DNA from: CAYZQH01 sp050300015
Lineage (GTDB): Bacteria; Pseudomonadota; Gammaproteobacteria; Pseudomonadales; Cellvibrionaceae
Direction: 5' to 3'
DNA: 64,000 nt
Assembly (NCBI GenBank): GCA_050300015.1
Contig: JBNKWZ010000008.1
Location: 62,001-126,000, forward strand
The position numbers and the translations under genes are program-made. The notes beneath the pieces were generated by a model. The model did no database searches. It was not told where the DNA came from and saw only the letters and a program-made list of their open reading frames with translations. Of the stretch, positions 55,201-63,114 are shown in pieces (the stretch's first letter is position 1; every line of letters starts with the position of its first letter).

Positions 55201-58101
55201 TGAAGACGAAGATGCGTCAAAACTAAATTCGGGAACGCGGCATCTCATCGCGCCGATATCCCCTAGAGAAAAGTCAGAGAAATCTAGCTTGCACCAAGTT
55301 TCATCATTGATTGCTTCGAATTCAATAAAGTTAAAAGGCGAATCCAGTAATCCGATGGAAACACCTTGATCGCTTATTTTAAGTGGTAGGCGAATAACAC
55401 TATCGGTGTGGTTGGCTTCATAGCAATTAAAAATATCGGCTCGAGCTCTGCCTTGTTGATCGAAACCGAATACATTATTTAATTTACTGGGTAAACCCAC
55501 CGTTAGTATCGCCGTCGCGGCCACCGTATCGTCCAAAATCAATTCAATTTGAGTTAGGTTGATCAGCATGTCACCTAATTCTGTACTACCTGATGAGTTC
55601 AGAGCATCAGAAATGGGGATTGAGGGTAGCGTAAAGACGAAGTCATTAAATAACTGATCGATGCCGATTCGGGCAGATTGGCCGTCAAGACTGAAGCGCC
55701 CGGTGATACTATCCGCGATTTTGTCGTCAAAAAATTCTGGTAGGTTGAGAAAGCGCAGGGAAGTTTCGCCATCGATATGAATACCATTCGCAGTCTCTAC
55801 AAATGCGAGGGTTCCCATTTCAATTTGTACGGACACCAATGGTTGTCGATTTGGAATCGGGAGAGAAATAATTAAAGAGGCCTGTGAGCTGGGGTTAAAT
55901 TCAATTCCAGTACCACGTTGGTCGCTATAACAATTAACCACTCCTTCAAGTTCAATCTGGTTGGATAAACTAAGTGTTCCAGAAACTTGGACATTCCAGA
56001 ACATTTCACTCGGGTCGTTGTCATTTTTGTAAACATTGATCGACAGCTGCGTTACTCGTAACGCGCCGATTCCGTCTAGAATAATGGCACTGTTCGTATC
56101 GGCGGACAAGGTTAGCGTTTGATGGGAAAAGTTGTAGTTTAACGCCGCTTGATTCAAGGTGATGGTTAGTAAACTCGCTGGCAATTTTGCGGTACTAGGT
56201 AGTAATGCATTCACTAGCGAGAAGAGATCTAGGTTGCTATTCGTTGATAAAGATAAATTTCCTGAAAGGATCCAATTATTATCTCGGTCAGTATAATCAA
56301 TCGTGAACTGGCTGTTGAGTAATTGATTACCGGCTTGTAGTTGTGCTTCCGCACCAATATTCATCTTATGCTGATATTGGTTGGCGGATATTTTTTCTCG
56401 AGCCAATGAACAGTTGACGCTTATTAAATTAAATCTCACAAATCCCAGTGTTAAAATCGCGAGATTTTTACACAAACCAGAAATAAAAAAAGTATTTTCT
56501 CTAGGACTCACTGAAAAACATGGGCGGTTGATCTGAAGCTGAGAGATTTCGTTCGGTAGTGTTATGGGCGTATCGAGCAACTCTTGCAGCAATAGCAGTA
56601 CCGGCAAATCAGTGTTGTTAAGCATGTAGCCGTTAAACGCTAATTCGGGTAGTCGGCCCTGCAAAACAAAATCATGGCCAGCAAGTGACAAGGTGCCTTG
56701 GATGGCAGCGTTGTAATTTTCACTCAAATTACCATTAACCACGTCGGCATCTTCGACAGCGAGGTCGATACCGATATTTTGCAATCGACACTGCGCAGCA
56801 CCAACAGTAATACCCCAAGTTGTATTCACAGTTGCGCCTACTCGATAGGACTGTCGATGGGGTGAGAGATTCAGCTCTAACCGGGATATATCCAGATCTG
56901 GTAAATCGCTTACGCTAATATCGGGTAATAATTGACTCAATAACGGTTTACATTTAATGGTTTCGCCTTTGCTGAGTTTACCGCTGAATTCATAGCTCGG
57001 TGCACGGGCGGTAAATTCAAAGGCTGTATTCGCTATAGTGGCTTTGCCCTCTATATAAACTGCTATCTTCCTCTGTGTTGTCGATAGCAGATCCCTCATG
57101 TTCACGTGCAATTTGATCTGTTCAAGTGCTGGAAAATTTGGGATGAAGCTCCATGTAGTATCGATTGCGAGTTCAAGCACGAGTGAGTCAATCGAATGAT
57201 TGAAAGGATTTAGCGCAATTCGCAATTCATTGACAGTCAATGTCGGCGAGCTCTGCAAAACATCTGGAGCCAAGCTACGAAGATCATTGATGTTTAGTAA
57301 CTTTTGCAGGTGATTGCGGTTGATTCTTAGCGGTGATGAGTGACTATTGAAAACGATTGACCCATCGTGAAGATTAAAGCGGCCTTCAACATCTATGGAT
57401 ACCCCCGCCGATGTAAGTCGTCCGGCGAGTTTAATGCCCGGCATTTTTACATTTGCCCCGAGAGCCATTTGCACAACGGCGGCGACGGTGACACCTTCCA
57501 TAGAAATGTGGCCAAAGGAATACGTTTTCGGCAACTGCAGGTTGTAGGTCAGTTGCCCATCGAGGTAACTCGCTGCTTCTGACAGTGCGCTATTCCCTAG
57601 ATCGTCTGTCCAGCTAACTTGAATTCCTTCCTTCACATAGAGGTTTAATGGCGCAACATGACAATCTGCAGAGGCAAGTAGTAAATTGCAGTGCTGGTTT
57701 TTTATATCGTCTTGGAAAAGTGTGCGCGCAACATCGCTCCACAGTTGAACCGGGTGATTGTGGATTCTTGAACTAGCGTTAGGCCGCGATAGCCAATGGG
57801 CGGTTAAGTCAGCGCCGATAACTAATACAATCCGGCCGTTAACCTGAAGAAACATGATGCTCGATTCGACTTGTTGCAGGCCAAATAGAGTGGTATTACC
57901 ACTTATGTGGATGTGATCGCTACTACGATCTATCGACTGAACTTGAGTCACCACAAATTCGGCGCCGCCAACCGCAGCTGAAAAATCATGGCTTAGCAAA
58001 AATGGAGTGAGATTCGCAGACGCAACAATTGACGGATTAATACTAAGTCGGCCATTGCTAAGGTGCGACTGTAAGTCCAAGAGGAGAGTATCTAAGCTCA
58101 T
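52210..58101 (-). CDS. Giant beta-repeat and coiled-coil protein, unknown function
   Basis: 1963 residues, family not recognised. No signal peptide and no clear membrane helix. Residues ~265-725 show at least four ~120-residue units, each starting with an LxxLL-like helix (LQKLL ~266, LLSQLLP ~388, LLQELLD ~505, LVNALLP ~630), then alternating hydrophobic strands and a GTLSL-type turn. Further beta-rich sequence continues to ~1640. Residues ~1647-1886 are a long coiled coil (QLRNKLKQLRQTL, RKINSLTKRINYLKSKL), and the last ~75 return to beta strands. The downstream gene, 3 bases away, encodes the ADP-ribosyltransferase-like protein, so it may be that toxin's carrier, chaperone or delivery shell. 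Base composition looks more A/T-rich than the T6SS genes by eye. Confidence 0.8.
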   Translation of the reverse strand: MSLDTLLLDLQSHLSNGRLSINPSIVASANLTPFLLSHDFSAAVGGAEFVVTQVQSIDRSSDHIHISGNTTLFGLQQVESSIMFLQVNGRIVLVIGADLTAHWLSRPNASSRIHNHPVQLWSDVARTLFQDDIKNQHCNLLLASADCHVAPLNLYVKEGIQVSWTDDLGNSALSEAASYLDGQLTYNLQLPKTYSFGHISMEGVTVAAVVQMALGANVKMPGIKLAGRLTSAGVSIDVEGRFNLHDGSIVFNSHSSPLRINRNHLQKLLNINDLRSLAPDVLQSSPTLTVNELRIALNPFNHSIDSLVLELAIDTTWSFIPNFPALEQIKLHVNMRDLLSTTQRKIAVYIEGKATIANTAFEFTARAPSYEFSGKLSKGETIKCKPLLSQLLPDISVSDLPDLDISRLELNLSPHRQSYRVGATVNTTWGITVGAAQCRLQNIGIDLAVEDADVVNGNLSENYNAAIQGTLSLAGHDFVLQGRLPELAFNGYMLNNTDLPVLLLLQELLDTPITLPNEISQLQINRPCFSVSPRENTFFISGLCKNLAILTLGFVRFNLISVNCSLAREKISANQYQHKMNIGAEAQLQAGNQLLNSQFTIDYTDRDNNWILSGNLSLSTNSNLDLFSLVNALLPSTAKLPASLLTITLNQAALNYNFSHQTLTLSADTNSAIILDGIGALRVTQLSINVYKNDNDPSEMFWNVQVSGTLSLSNQIELEGVVNCYSDQRGTGIEFNPSSQASLIISLPIPNRQPLVSVQIEMGTLAFVETANGIHIDGETSLRFLNLPEFFDDKIADSITGRFSLDGQSARIGIDQLFNDFVFTLPSIPISDALNSSGSTELGDMLINLTQIELILDDTVAATAILTVGLPSKLNNVFGFDQQGRARADIFNCYEANHTDSVIRLPLKISDQGVSIGLLDSPFNFIEFEAINDETWCKLDFSDFSLGDIGAMRCRVPEFSFDASSSSFKASGAFEIIRPLKLPLRFLKTFLLNSDQQQLADILPEAIELKTVDLLNNGQLDTDALINHLETVTGERISLNRESRNALKNFEGIVDRLPQRLKNYFSISVPDRIDFSISVTLDGGVLIDLSTAGDPIKVLFCNPINLLVLGIELRGFSFGEILGGQLFLVKADVDLDYFDPLSLAAATLTSASSIIGLPDTRDLCNRVIIRKLTTLISYQSSFPIPVPIFFDELGIETKGIHGFELQSHARFPQPELNLKEFLLLASELSRFCSDKDYLLSPSQSLTSIDPRFTLGANFVQLPEYLGSGLLGTKQDAASISAYEMIAILLNGLKTLNAATLINTIPMSDRSGARSIQFFQLSSEVFWLISSDSEFSRTGRDTLRISVAERKRIQQLLESDNADSIRLYMAGEGRIANLFSLKTQFVCSLDEAAGVQTGFDLKGSFANNLVRLTITGKLSSSNEAPLVVSGKTQLTFLGEQVLNGTVALNNNGLKLSGDINLLPRHSLLNINGKVTGEINDSELRLVGGVRFRLGSQFSLQQASLTVTHNDVSITGKFLNQVIILNASQQGRRLAFSAAMSPVAVASIFRLTGPSNLGGPLLQLSSGATGQEKLTLTGSVTLLSITAPAELELTPLGYQFSVEGKLFDRAAACLRVVTSTNLLQARNFVVNATLKPEFLSLLAGDVARQLQVSILQTQSDLDDLLNTTANKKSSLDTINQQLRNKLKQLRQTLSSAKRNAETEVQRIEGILSHLEQELEIVKNRISSDNTAASAKVRQEKNKLKNLNRKINSLTKRINYLKSKLSSIPTTSIPSYLAEIAMKESEIATQLTLKTTAAAALTIAEAAANSSALLGRATIDAAQQKINVTKSDLRVANSTLSKAINDLNQVTNHAEIEALNSQKKVLQLAYNAAKDIANQFKQANRSLLNATNVISRHGVDALVSIKSASFSAKLTAVNSGKVDLVLRYKLTGKPVSTIQLRFDFYHTDISIKDISHQLLNIMTGVA

Positions 58102-58393
58102 TTTTCTACCTTTTTGGCTGTCTTGGTTAGTAATACCGCCCTGTTTTTAGTAGATCAAGATATAAAACTTATTATATTGATCCGAATTTACCTCGCTTTT
58201 TAAATTGATGGCTCAGCTGTAAGAAACCCATTAAATGTCTAACCATTGTAACTCTATCAAGGCGTTAAAAAAGCTATTTTCATTGACGACCTTCAATACA
58301 AAAAAAGCCCGCTGTAAATAAATACGAGCTGGCTTTTTCATTCCTAGACGTGGACATTTCACTTATAGTGAAATTTGAAATTGGCAGAGCGAG
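58102..58393. other. Gap between gyrB and the giant gene
   Basis: 292 bases with no gene. It contains the gyrB terminator at its right and, left of that, an AT-rich stretch (58141-58200) likely to hold the promoter of the giant-protein operon; boxes cannot be fixed. Confidence 0.6.
58300..58338 (-). terminator. Intrinsic terminator of gyrB
   Basis: On the minus strand AAAAAGCC.AGCT pairs with AGC.GGGCTTTTT across an AT-rich loop and runs into seven T (plus A-run 58300-58306). About 55 bases after the gyrB stop. Confidence 0.85.
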
Positions 58394-60820
58394 TTATACG
58401 TCCAAGTTGGCCACAGACAACGCATTCGTTTCGATAAACTCTCGTCGCGGCTCTACATGGTCACCCATTAAGCAGGTAAACATCTGATCCGCTGCGATGG
58501 CATCTTCGATGGTCACGCGCAGCATTCGGCGTGAACCTGGGTCCATGGTGGTCTCCCAAAGTTGTTCGGGGTTCATTTCACCCAGCCCTTTGTAGCGCTG
58601 AATGTTATAACCCTTTTTGGATTCCGTCATAATCCACTCCAGGGCCTCCTTAAAGGTGTTGACCGGTTGCTTGCGCTCGCCCTTGGCCACGTAAGCACCA
58701 GGCTCCAGGAGGTTATCCAGTTTTTCGCCCAACTCTCTCAGTGCCCTGTAATCTTTCGACTCAAAGAAGTCGGACCCAAACCGAATGTTGGTGGGTACCC
58801 CGTGGGCGGTAATGATCACCTGAGGCGTGTGAATATTGCGCTCTTCATTGAAGTGAACACTCACTTCGTAGCGGTGTGTTTTAGACGTTTCGCTTAATAC
58901 ATTGAGTTGCGCTTTAAACACTTCACACCATTCGGATACCGTATCACTGTTCGCCAGTGCATCTTTGGTCAAGGTGGGTAAGTAAATAAATTCCTCTAGT
59001 ATCTCTTTCGGATAGAGTCTTGAAAGTTTATCAACAATGGCCATGCCCGCCCGAAACTCAGATACCAACGCTTCGAATTGATCACTTTGAATCGCGGGAG
59101 CGTTCTCGTTAACGTGCAAACCGGTGGAATCCAGCGCCGCATTGGTTAAAAATTGTACTAAAGCATCGTCGTCTTTCAGATATTGCTCTTGCTTACCTTT
59201 GCTGATTTTATACAAGGGAGGTTGTGCAATAAACACATGGCCACGCTCTACTAGCTCCCTCATTTGGCGGAAGAAAAAGGTGAGCAGTAGTGTACGGATG
59301 TGAGATCCATCCACGTCCGCATCCGTCATGATGATAATGCTGTGATAACGCAATTTGTCCGGATTATATTCTTCATTCCCAATGCCACAGCCTAATGCAG
59401 TGATTAAGGTACCCACTTCAGCACTAGACAACATTTTATCGAAGCGAGCCTTTTCCACGTTCAAGATTTTTCCTTTGAGGGGCAAAATCGCCTGCGTGCG
59501 TCGATCGCGACCTTGTTTGGCAGAGCCGCCTGCAGAATCACCCTCCACCAAGTACAGTTCAGATAGGGCAGGGTCTTTTTCTTGGCAATCTGCGAGTTTT
59601 CCAGGCAGTCCTGCCACGTCCAGGGCACCTTTACGACGCGTCATTTCTCGCGCCTTACGCGCGGCTTCCCGGGCTCTGGCCGCTTCAATCATTTTGGTGA
59701 CAATACCTTTGGCATCTTGCGGGTTTTCCAACAAATGATCGGAAAATGCGCGGTTCATCTCTTGTTCCACCGCGGGCTTCACTTCAGAGGACACCAGCTT
59801 GTCTTTGGTTTGGGAAGAAAACTTAGGATCTGGAACTTTCACTGAGATAATGGCCGTTAGCCCTTCTCTGGCGTCATCTCCTGTGGTATTCACCTTCTCT
59901 TTTTTGCCCAGGCCTTCGCTTTCGATGTAGCTGTTTAAACAGCGGGTGAGGGCGCTTCTAAAGCCAGCTAAGTGGGTGCCTCCATCGCGCTGTGGGATGT
60001 TATTGGTATAACAATAAATATTCTCCTGAAAGGAGTCGTTCCACTGCAAGGCAACTTCAACTCCGATGCCATCTTCGCGAATGGCATTAAAGTGAACCAC
60101 TTTGTTTAGGGTATTTTTGTTCTGGTTCAAATATTCCACAAACGCCTTCAGTCCACCTTCGTATTCAAAGGCCTCTTCTTTGCCGCTGCGTTCATCCATT
60201 AATACAATGCGTACACCAGAGTTGAGAAATGACAACTCCCGCAGTCGTTTGGCCAAAATATCGTAGTGAAATTCAATATTAGTGAAGGTTTCAGACGAAG
60301 GCTTGAAGTGGACTTCTGTGCCTTGCGCATCGGTCTTACCGATGATTTTAAGTGGCGTTTGCGGCTCACCGTGGTGGTATTCCTGCTCGTAGACTTCACC
60401 TTTTCGACGAATGGTGAGACGTAGAAGTTCTGAAAGGGCATTCACAACCGAGACGCCTACACCGTGAAGACCACCAGACACCTTATAGGTGTTGTCATCG
60501 AATTTACCACCCGCATGCAGAACGGTCATGATCACCTCAGCGGCAGAAACGCCTTCCTCGTGCATCTCTGTAGGAATGCCGCGGCCATTATCGGACACCG
60601 TAATGGATTCATCCGGGTGAATGACAACTCTAATTTCTGAACAGTGGCCGGCAAGGGCCTCATCAATCGAGTTATCCACAACCTCAAACACCATATGATG
60701 CAGCCCAGTGCCATCATCGGTATCACCAATGTACATGCCCGGTCTTTTTCGAACCGCATCCAGCCCCTTCAGTACTTTAATGCTGGAGGAATCGTAATCT
60801 TTGATTTGCTCGTCAGTCAT
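58394..60820 (-). CDS. gyrB: DNA gyrase subunit B
   Basis: 808 residues. GHKL ATPase motifs: EVVDNSIDEAL, DNGRGIPTEMH, GGKFDDNTYKVSGGLHGVG. Toprim: EGDSAGGSAKQGRDR and TDADVDGSHIRTLLL. C-terminal QRYKGLGEMNPEQLWETTMDP. The length includes the ~165-residue insert found in gammaproteobacterial GyrB. With GyrA (outside the window) it supercoils DNA. It overlaps the recF stop by 8 bases. Confidence 0.98.
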   Translation of the reverse strand: MTDEQIKDYDSSSIKVLKGLDAVRKRPGMYIGDTDDGTGLHHMVFEVVDNSIDEALAGHCSEIRVVIHPDESITVSDNGRGIPTEMHEEGVSAAEVIMTVLHAGGKFDDNTYKVSGGLHGVGVSVVNALSELLRLTIRRKGEVYEQEYHHGEPQTPLKIIGKTDAQGTEVHFKPSSETFTNIEFHYDILAKRLRELSFLNSGVRIVLMDERSGKEEAFEYEGGLKAFVEYLNQNKNTLNKVVHFNAIREDGIGVEVALQWNDSFQENIYCYTNNIPQRDGGTHLAGFRSALTRCLNSYIESEGLGKKEKVNTTGDDAREGLTAIISVKVPDPKFSSQTKDKLVSSEVKPAVEQEMNRAFSDHLLENPQDAKGIVTKMIEAARAREAARKAREMTRRKGALDVAGLPGKLADCQEKDPALSELYLVEGDSAGGSAKQGRDRRTQAILPLKGKILNVEKARFDKMLSSAEVGTLITALGCGIGNEEYNPDKLRYHSIIIMTDADVDGSHIRTLLLTFFFRQMRELVERGHVFIAQPPLYKISKGKQEQYLKDDDALVQFLTNAALDSTGLHVNENAPAIQSDQFEALVSEFRAGMAIVDKLSRLYPKEILEEFIYLPTLTKDALANSDTVSEWCEVFKAQLNVLSETSKTHRYEVSVHFNEERNIHTPQVIITAHGVPTNIRFGSDFFESKDYRALRELGEKLDNLLEPGAYVAKGERKQPVNTFKEALEWIMTESKKGYNIQRYKGLGEMNPEQLWETTMDPGSRRMLRVTIEDAIAADQMFTCLMGDHVEPRREFIETNALSVANLDV

Positions 60821-61934
60821 GAAGCTCTCCGTTGATGGGCTCTTCAGTGAGGGTGCCCTGTTTCACGTGAAACATCTTTGCGGACAGAAGGCTGTTTTGC
60901 GACCATCCGCGAATGAGTTGGTTTTTATCAACCCCAGTAACAAAAGTTTGCATAGGGTTTTCATTAAGCCAATTGGTTATTATCGTTTGTGAATTCTTAT
61001 CCAGCTCTGCGGGTAAATCATCAAGTAAAAGGCACATAGGCAATCCACTTTCCTCGCTCACCCACTTGGCTCTCGCAAGATAAAGTGCATAGACCAGCCG
61101 TTTAATTTGCCCTCGAGAGTATATTTCCCCTACGGGTTTCCGGCCCAATCTAAATACCAAATCTGCTCTGTGCGGCCCAACCTGCGTAAAACCCCGAAGC
61201 CTATCTTTCTCTAAGCTGCTCAGCATTGCCTGCTCCAAGCCCTCAAGCGCTTGGAAGCCCTCATGGTAATCAATTGAAAGGCCCGCCGAATTCTCTAAGT
61301 CAAATACAGCCAGAGAGACCGAAAGCCATTCACTAAGCCTTTTGGCGGTAGAGGCGCGCAACGCATTTATCTGGCTACCCTTGGAAACCAGATGGTCTGT
61401 CCATAGGGAGAGCTCAAAGCCGTCTATTTTATCACGTCGGAGCAGAGCATTGCGCTGTTTCAGACAGTCTTGATAGCTCTTACAAAGGTCTCCATATTGG
61501 TGTTTCACGTGAAACAATATCCAATCCAGAAACCCTCTCCTAAGTCCGGGACCGCCCTCAATAAGCTGCAAAGTAGAATGATCTAAAACCTGTGAAGGGA
61601 AGTGGTGGGCCAACTCGGACGCGCTTTTAACGAGATTACCATCCATCTGAACGCGATTACCTTGTTGCTTAGAGCGCAAAACGCCTACTTCAGTAGTTAT
61701 CCCTTTACGAAGAAAACGACCGTAAACCACGGCCTCTAAGGCATTGAATCGAATAACATTATCAGGACGACGGGTCTTAAAGGACCGGCCAGCGCTCAAA
61801 AAACCGATGGCCTCAAGCAATGACGTTTTACCAGAACCATTGTCGCCATAAAATATGTTAAGGCCCTCAGAAAAGGGCACTTCTTCAAAGGTGAAATTCC
61901 GAAAATCGGACAACCTAAGAGATTGAATAGGCAT
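60813..61934 (-). CDS. recF: DNA replication and repair protein RecF
   Basis: 373 residues. Walker A GDNGSGKTSLLEA near the N-terminus, signature SRGQIKRLVYALYLA, Walker B CLLLDDLPAELD. It binds gapped DNA and loads RecA with RecOR. The C-terminus (FHVKQGTLTEE..) is atypically extended, and part of that extension is coded by one of two parS sites. Gap of 11 bases after dnaN. Confidence 0.97.
   Translation of the reverse strand: MPIQSLRLSDFRNFTFEEVPFSEGLNIFYGDNGSGKTSLLEAIGFLSAGRSFKTRRPDNVIRFNALEAVVYGRFLRKGITTEVGVLRSKQQGNRVQMDGNLVKSASELAHHFPSQVLDHSTLQLIEGGPGLRRGFLDWILFHVKHQYGDLCKSYQDCLKQRNALLRRDKIDGFELSLWTDHLVSKGSQINALRASTAKRLSEWLSVSLAVFDLENSAGLSIDYHEGFQALEGLEQAMLSSLEKDRLRGFTQVGPHRADLVFRLGRKPVGEIYSRGQIKRLVYALYLARAKWVSEESGLPMCLLLDDLPAELDKNSQTIITNWLNENPMQTFVTGVDKNQLIRGWSQNSLLSAKMFHVKQGTLTEEPINGELHD
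60859..60874. promoter_or_regulatory. parS: parS centromere site (1)
   Basis: TGTTTCACGTGAAACA, a perfect 16-bp palindrome identical to the ParB-binding parS consensus, inside the 3' end of recF, coding FHVK. parS sites near dnaA/gyrB are bound by ParB for origin segregation. Confidence 0.92.
61501..61516. promoter_or_regulatory. parS: parS centromere site (2)
   Basis: A second identical TGTTTCACGTGAAACA, 642 bases from the first and also in recF, coding FHVK within ILFHVKHQ. Two perfect copies this close are not expected by chance. Confidence 0.92.
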
Positions 61935-61945
61935 CTACACCCAAC

Positions 61946-63055
61946 TTAAAGACGCATGGGCATAACGACATAAACAGAGTCACTGTTCTCAGGTTCTTCA
62001 ATCAGGGCGCTACTATTATTATCCGCCAAGGTAATTTTGATGCTCTCTGAGCTTAAGACGTTAGTAACATCCTGCAAGTAGCTCACGTTAAAACCGACCT
62101 CGATCGAATCACCGCTATAGTCTACCGCAACCTGCTCCTCGGCCTCTTCTTGCTCGGGGTTGTTGGCAGTAATCGTTAGAAGACCATCGCTTAGCGTAAA
62201 GCGAACGCCTCGGTATTTTTCGTTCGAGAGAATAGAGGCCCGGCCAAATGCCTGCTTTAACTGTTCTCGTTCACCGTAAACCACTTTATCGCCACCGGTG
62301 GGTAAAACCCGCTGATATTCTGGAAATTTTCCGTCAACCAGCTTAGACGTAAATATAAAGGCATCAGTTTTTGCACGAATGTGGTTGCTGCCCAGAATAA
62401 TCTCAACCGATTTTTCAGCTTCATTCAACAGCCGAGCCAACTCTATTACGCCCTTACGCGGCAAAATGGCTTGCTTTAAGCCCTCGTCTAAGTCGGCAAC
62501 GTTCACCGGGCGAGTGCACATGGCCAAACGATGGCCGTCGGTAGCCACCACCCGAAGCGAATCGGTTCGTACCTCAAACAACATTCCGTTTAAATAATAC
62601 CGAACATCTTGTTGAGCCATAGCAAAACTGGTGCGGTCTATTAAGCGCCGAATCTCCGATTGCTCGCAACTGAAGCTGAGATCGTTGTCACTCTGCTCGA
62701 TATTGGGAAATTCACTGGCCGGTAAAGTCGACAAAGTGAATCGACTGCGGCCACTCTTCACTGTCACCTTTTGCTCGGATTGCACAAACTCGATAATGGA
62801 CTGCTCAGGTAAACTCCTACAAATATCTAAGAACTTCTTAGCAGGTACGGTGATCTCACCTTCCTGACCAGGGCCTTCTAGCGTGATACGACCGATAATT
62901 TCCACCTCAAGATCCGTACCCGTAAGGGTCAGCTCGTCACCGCTTAATACCACCAACACATTGGCCAACGCCGGTAAGGTCTGGCGCTTTTCTACAACAC
63001 CAGCGACCAGCTGGAGTGGTTTAAGCAACACTTCTCGGGACACAGAAAATTTCAT
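61946..63055 (-). CDS. dnaN: DNA polymerase III sliding clamp (beta)
   Basis: 369 residues from the ATG at 63055 (MKFSVSREVLLKPL), the usual family start; a TTG at 63061 would add two residues. Three clamp domains: VLVVLSGDELTLTGTDLEVEI, SFAMAQQDVRYYLNGMLFEV, ATDGHRLAMC, and the C-terminal VYVVMPMRL. It tethers polymerase III to DNA. It lies 59 bases after dnaA and 11 before recF. Confidence 0.98.
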   Translation of the reverse strand: MKFSVSREVLLKPLQLVAGVVEKRQTLPALANVLVVLSGDELTLTGTDLEVEIIGRITLEGPGQEGEITVPAKKFLDICRSLPEQSIIEFVQSEQKVTVKSGRSRFTLSTLPASEFPNIEQSDNDLSFSCEQSEIRRLIDRTSFAMAQQDVRYYLNGMLFEVRTDSLRVVATDGHRLAMCTRPVNVADLDEGLKQAILPRKGVIELARLLNEAEKSVEIILGSNHIRAKTDAFIFTSKLVDGKFPEYQRVLPTGGDKVVYGEREQLKQAFGRASILSNEKYRGVRFTLSDGLLTITANNPEQEEAEEQVAVDYSGDSIEVGFNVSYLQDVTNVLSSESIKITLADNNSSALIEEPENSDSVYVVMPMRL

Positions 63056-63114
63056 AGTCAAATCTCGTAATGGTCGATATTCAAATTTTATTATCAGTTA
63101 ACGGGCGTATCAGT

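Noticed and set aside
60672..60680. A TTATCCACA DnaA-box match
   Set aside because: It lies in the conserved VVDNSIDEAL codons of gyrB and stands alone; origin boxes come in clusters, so it is probably coincidence.
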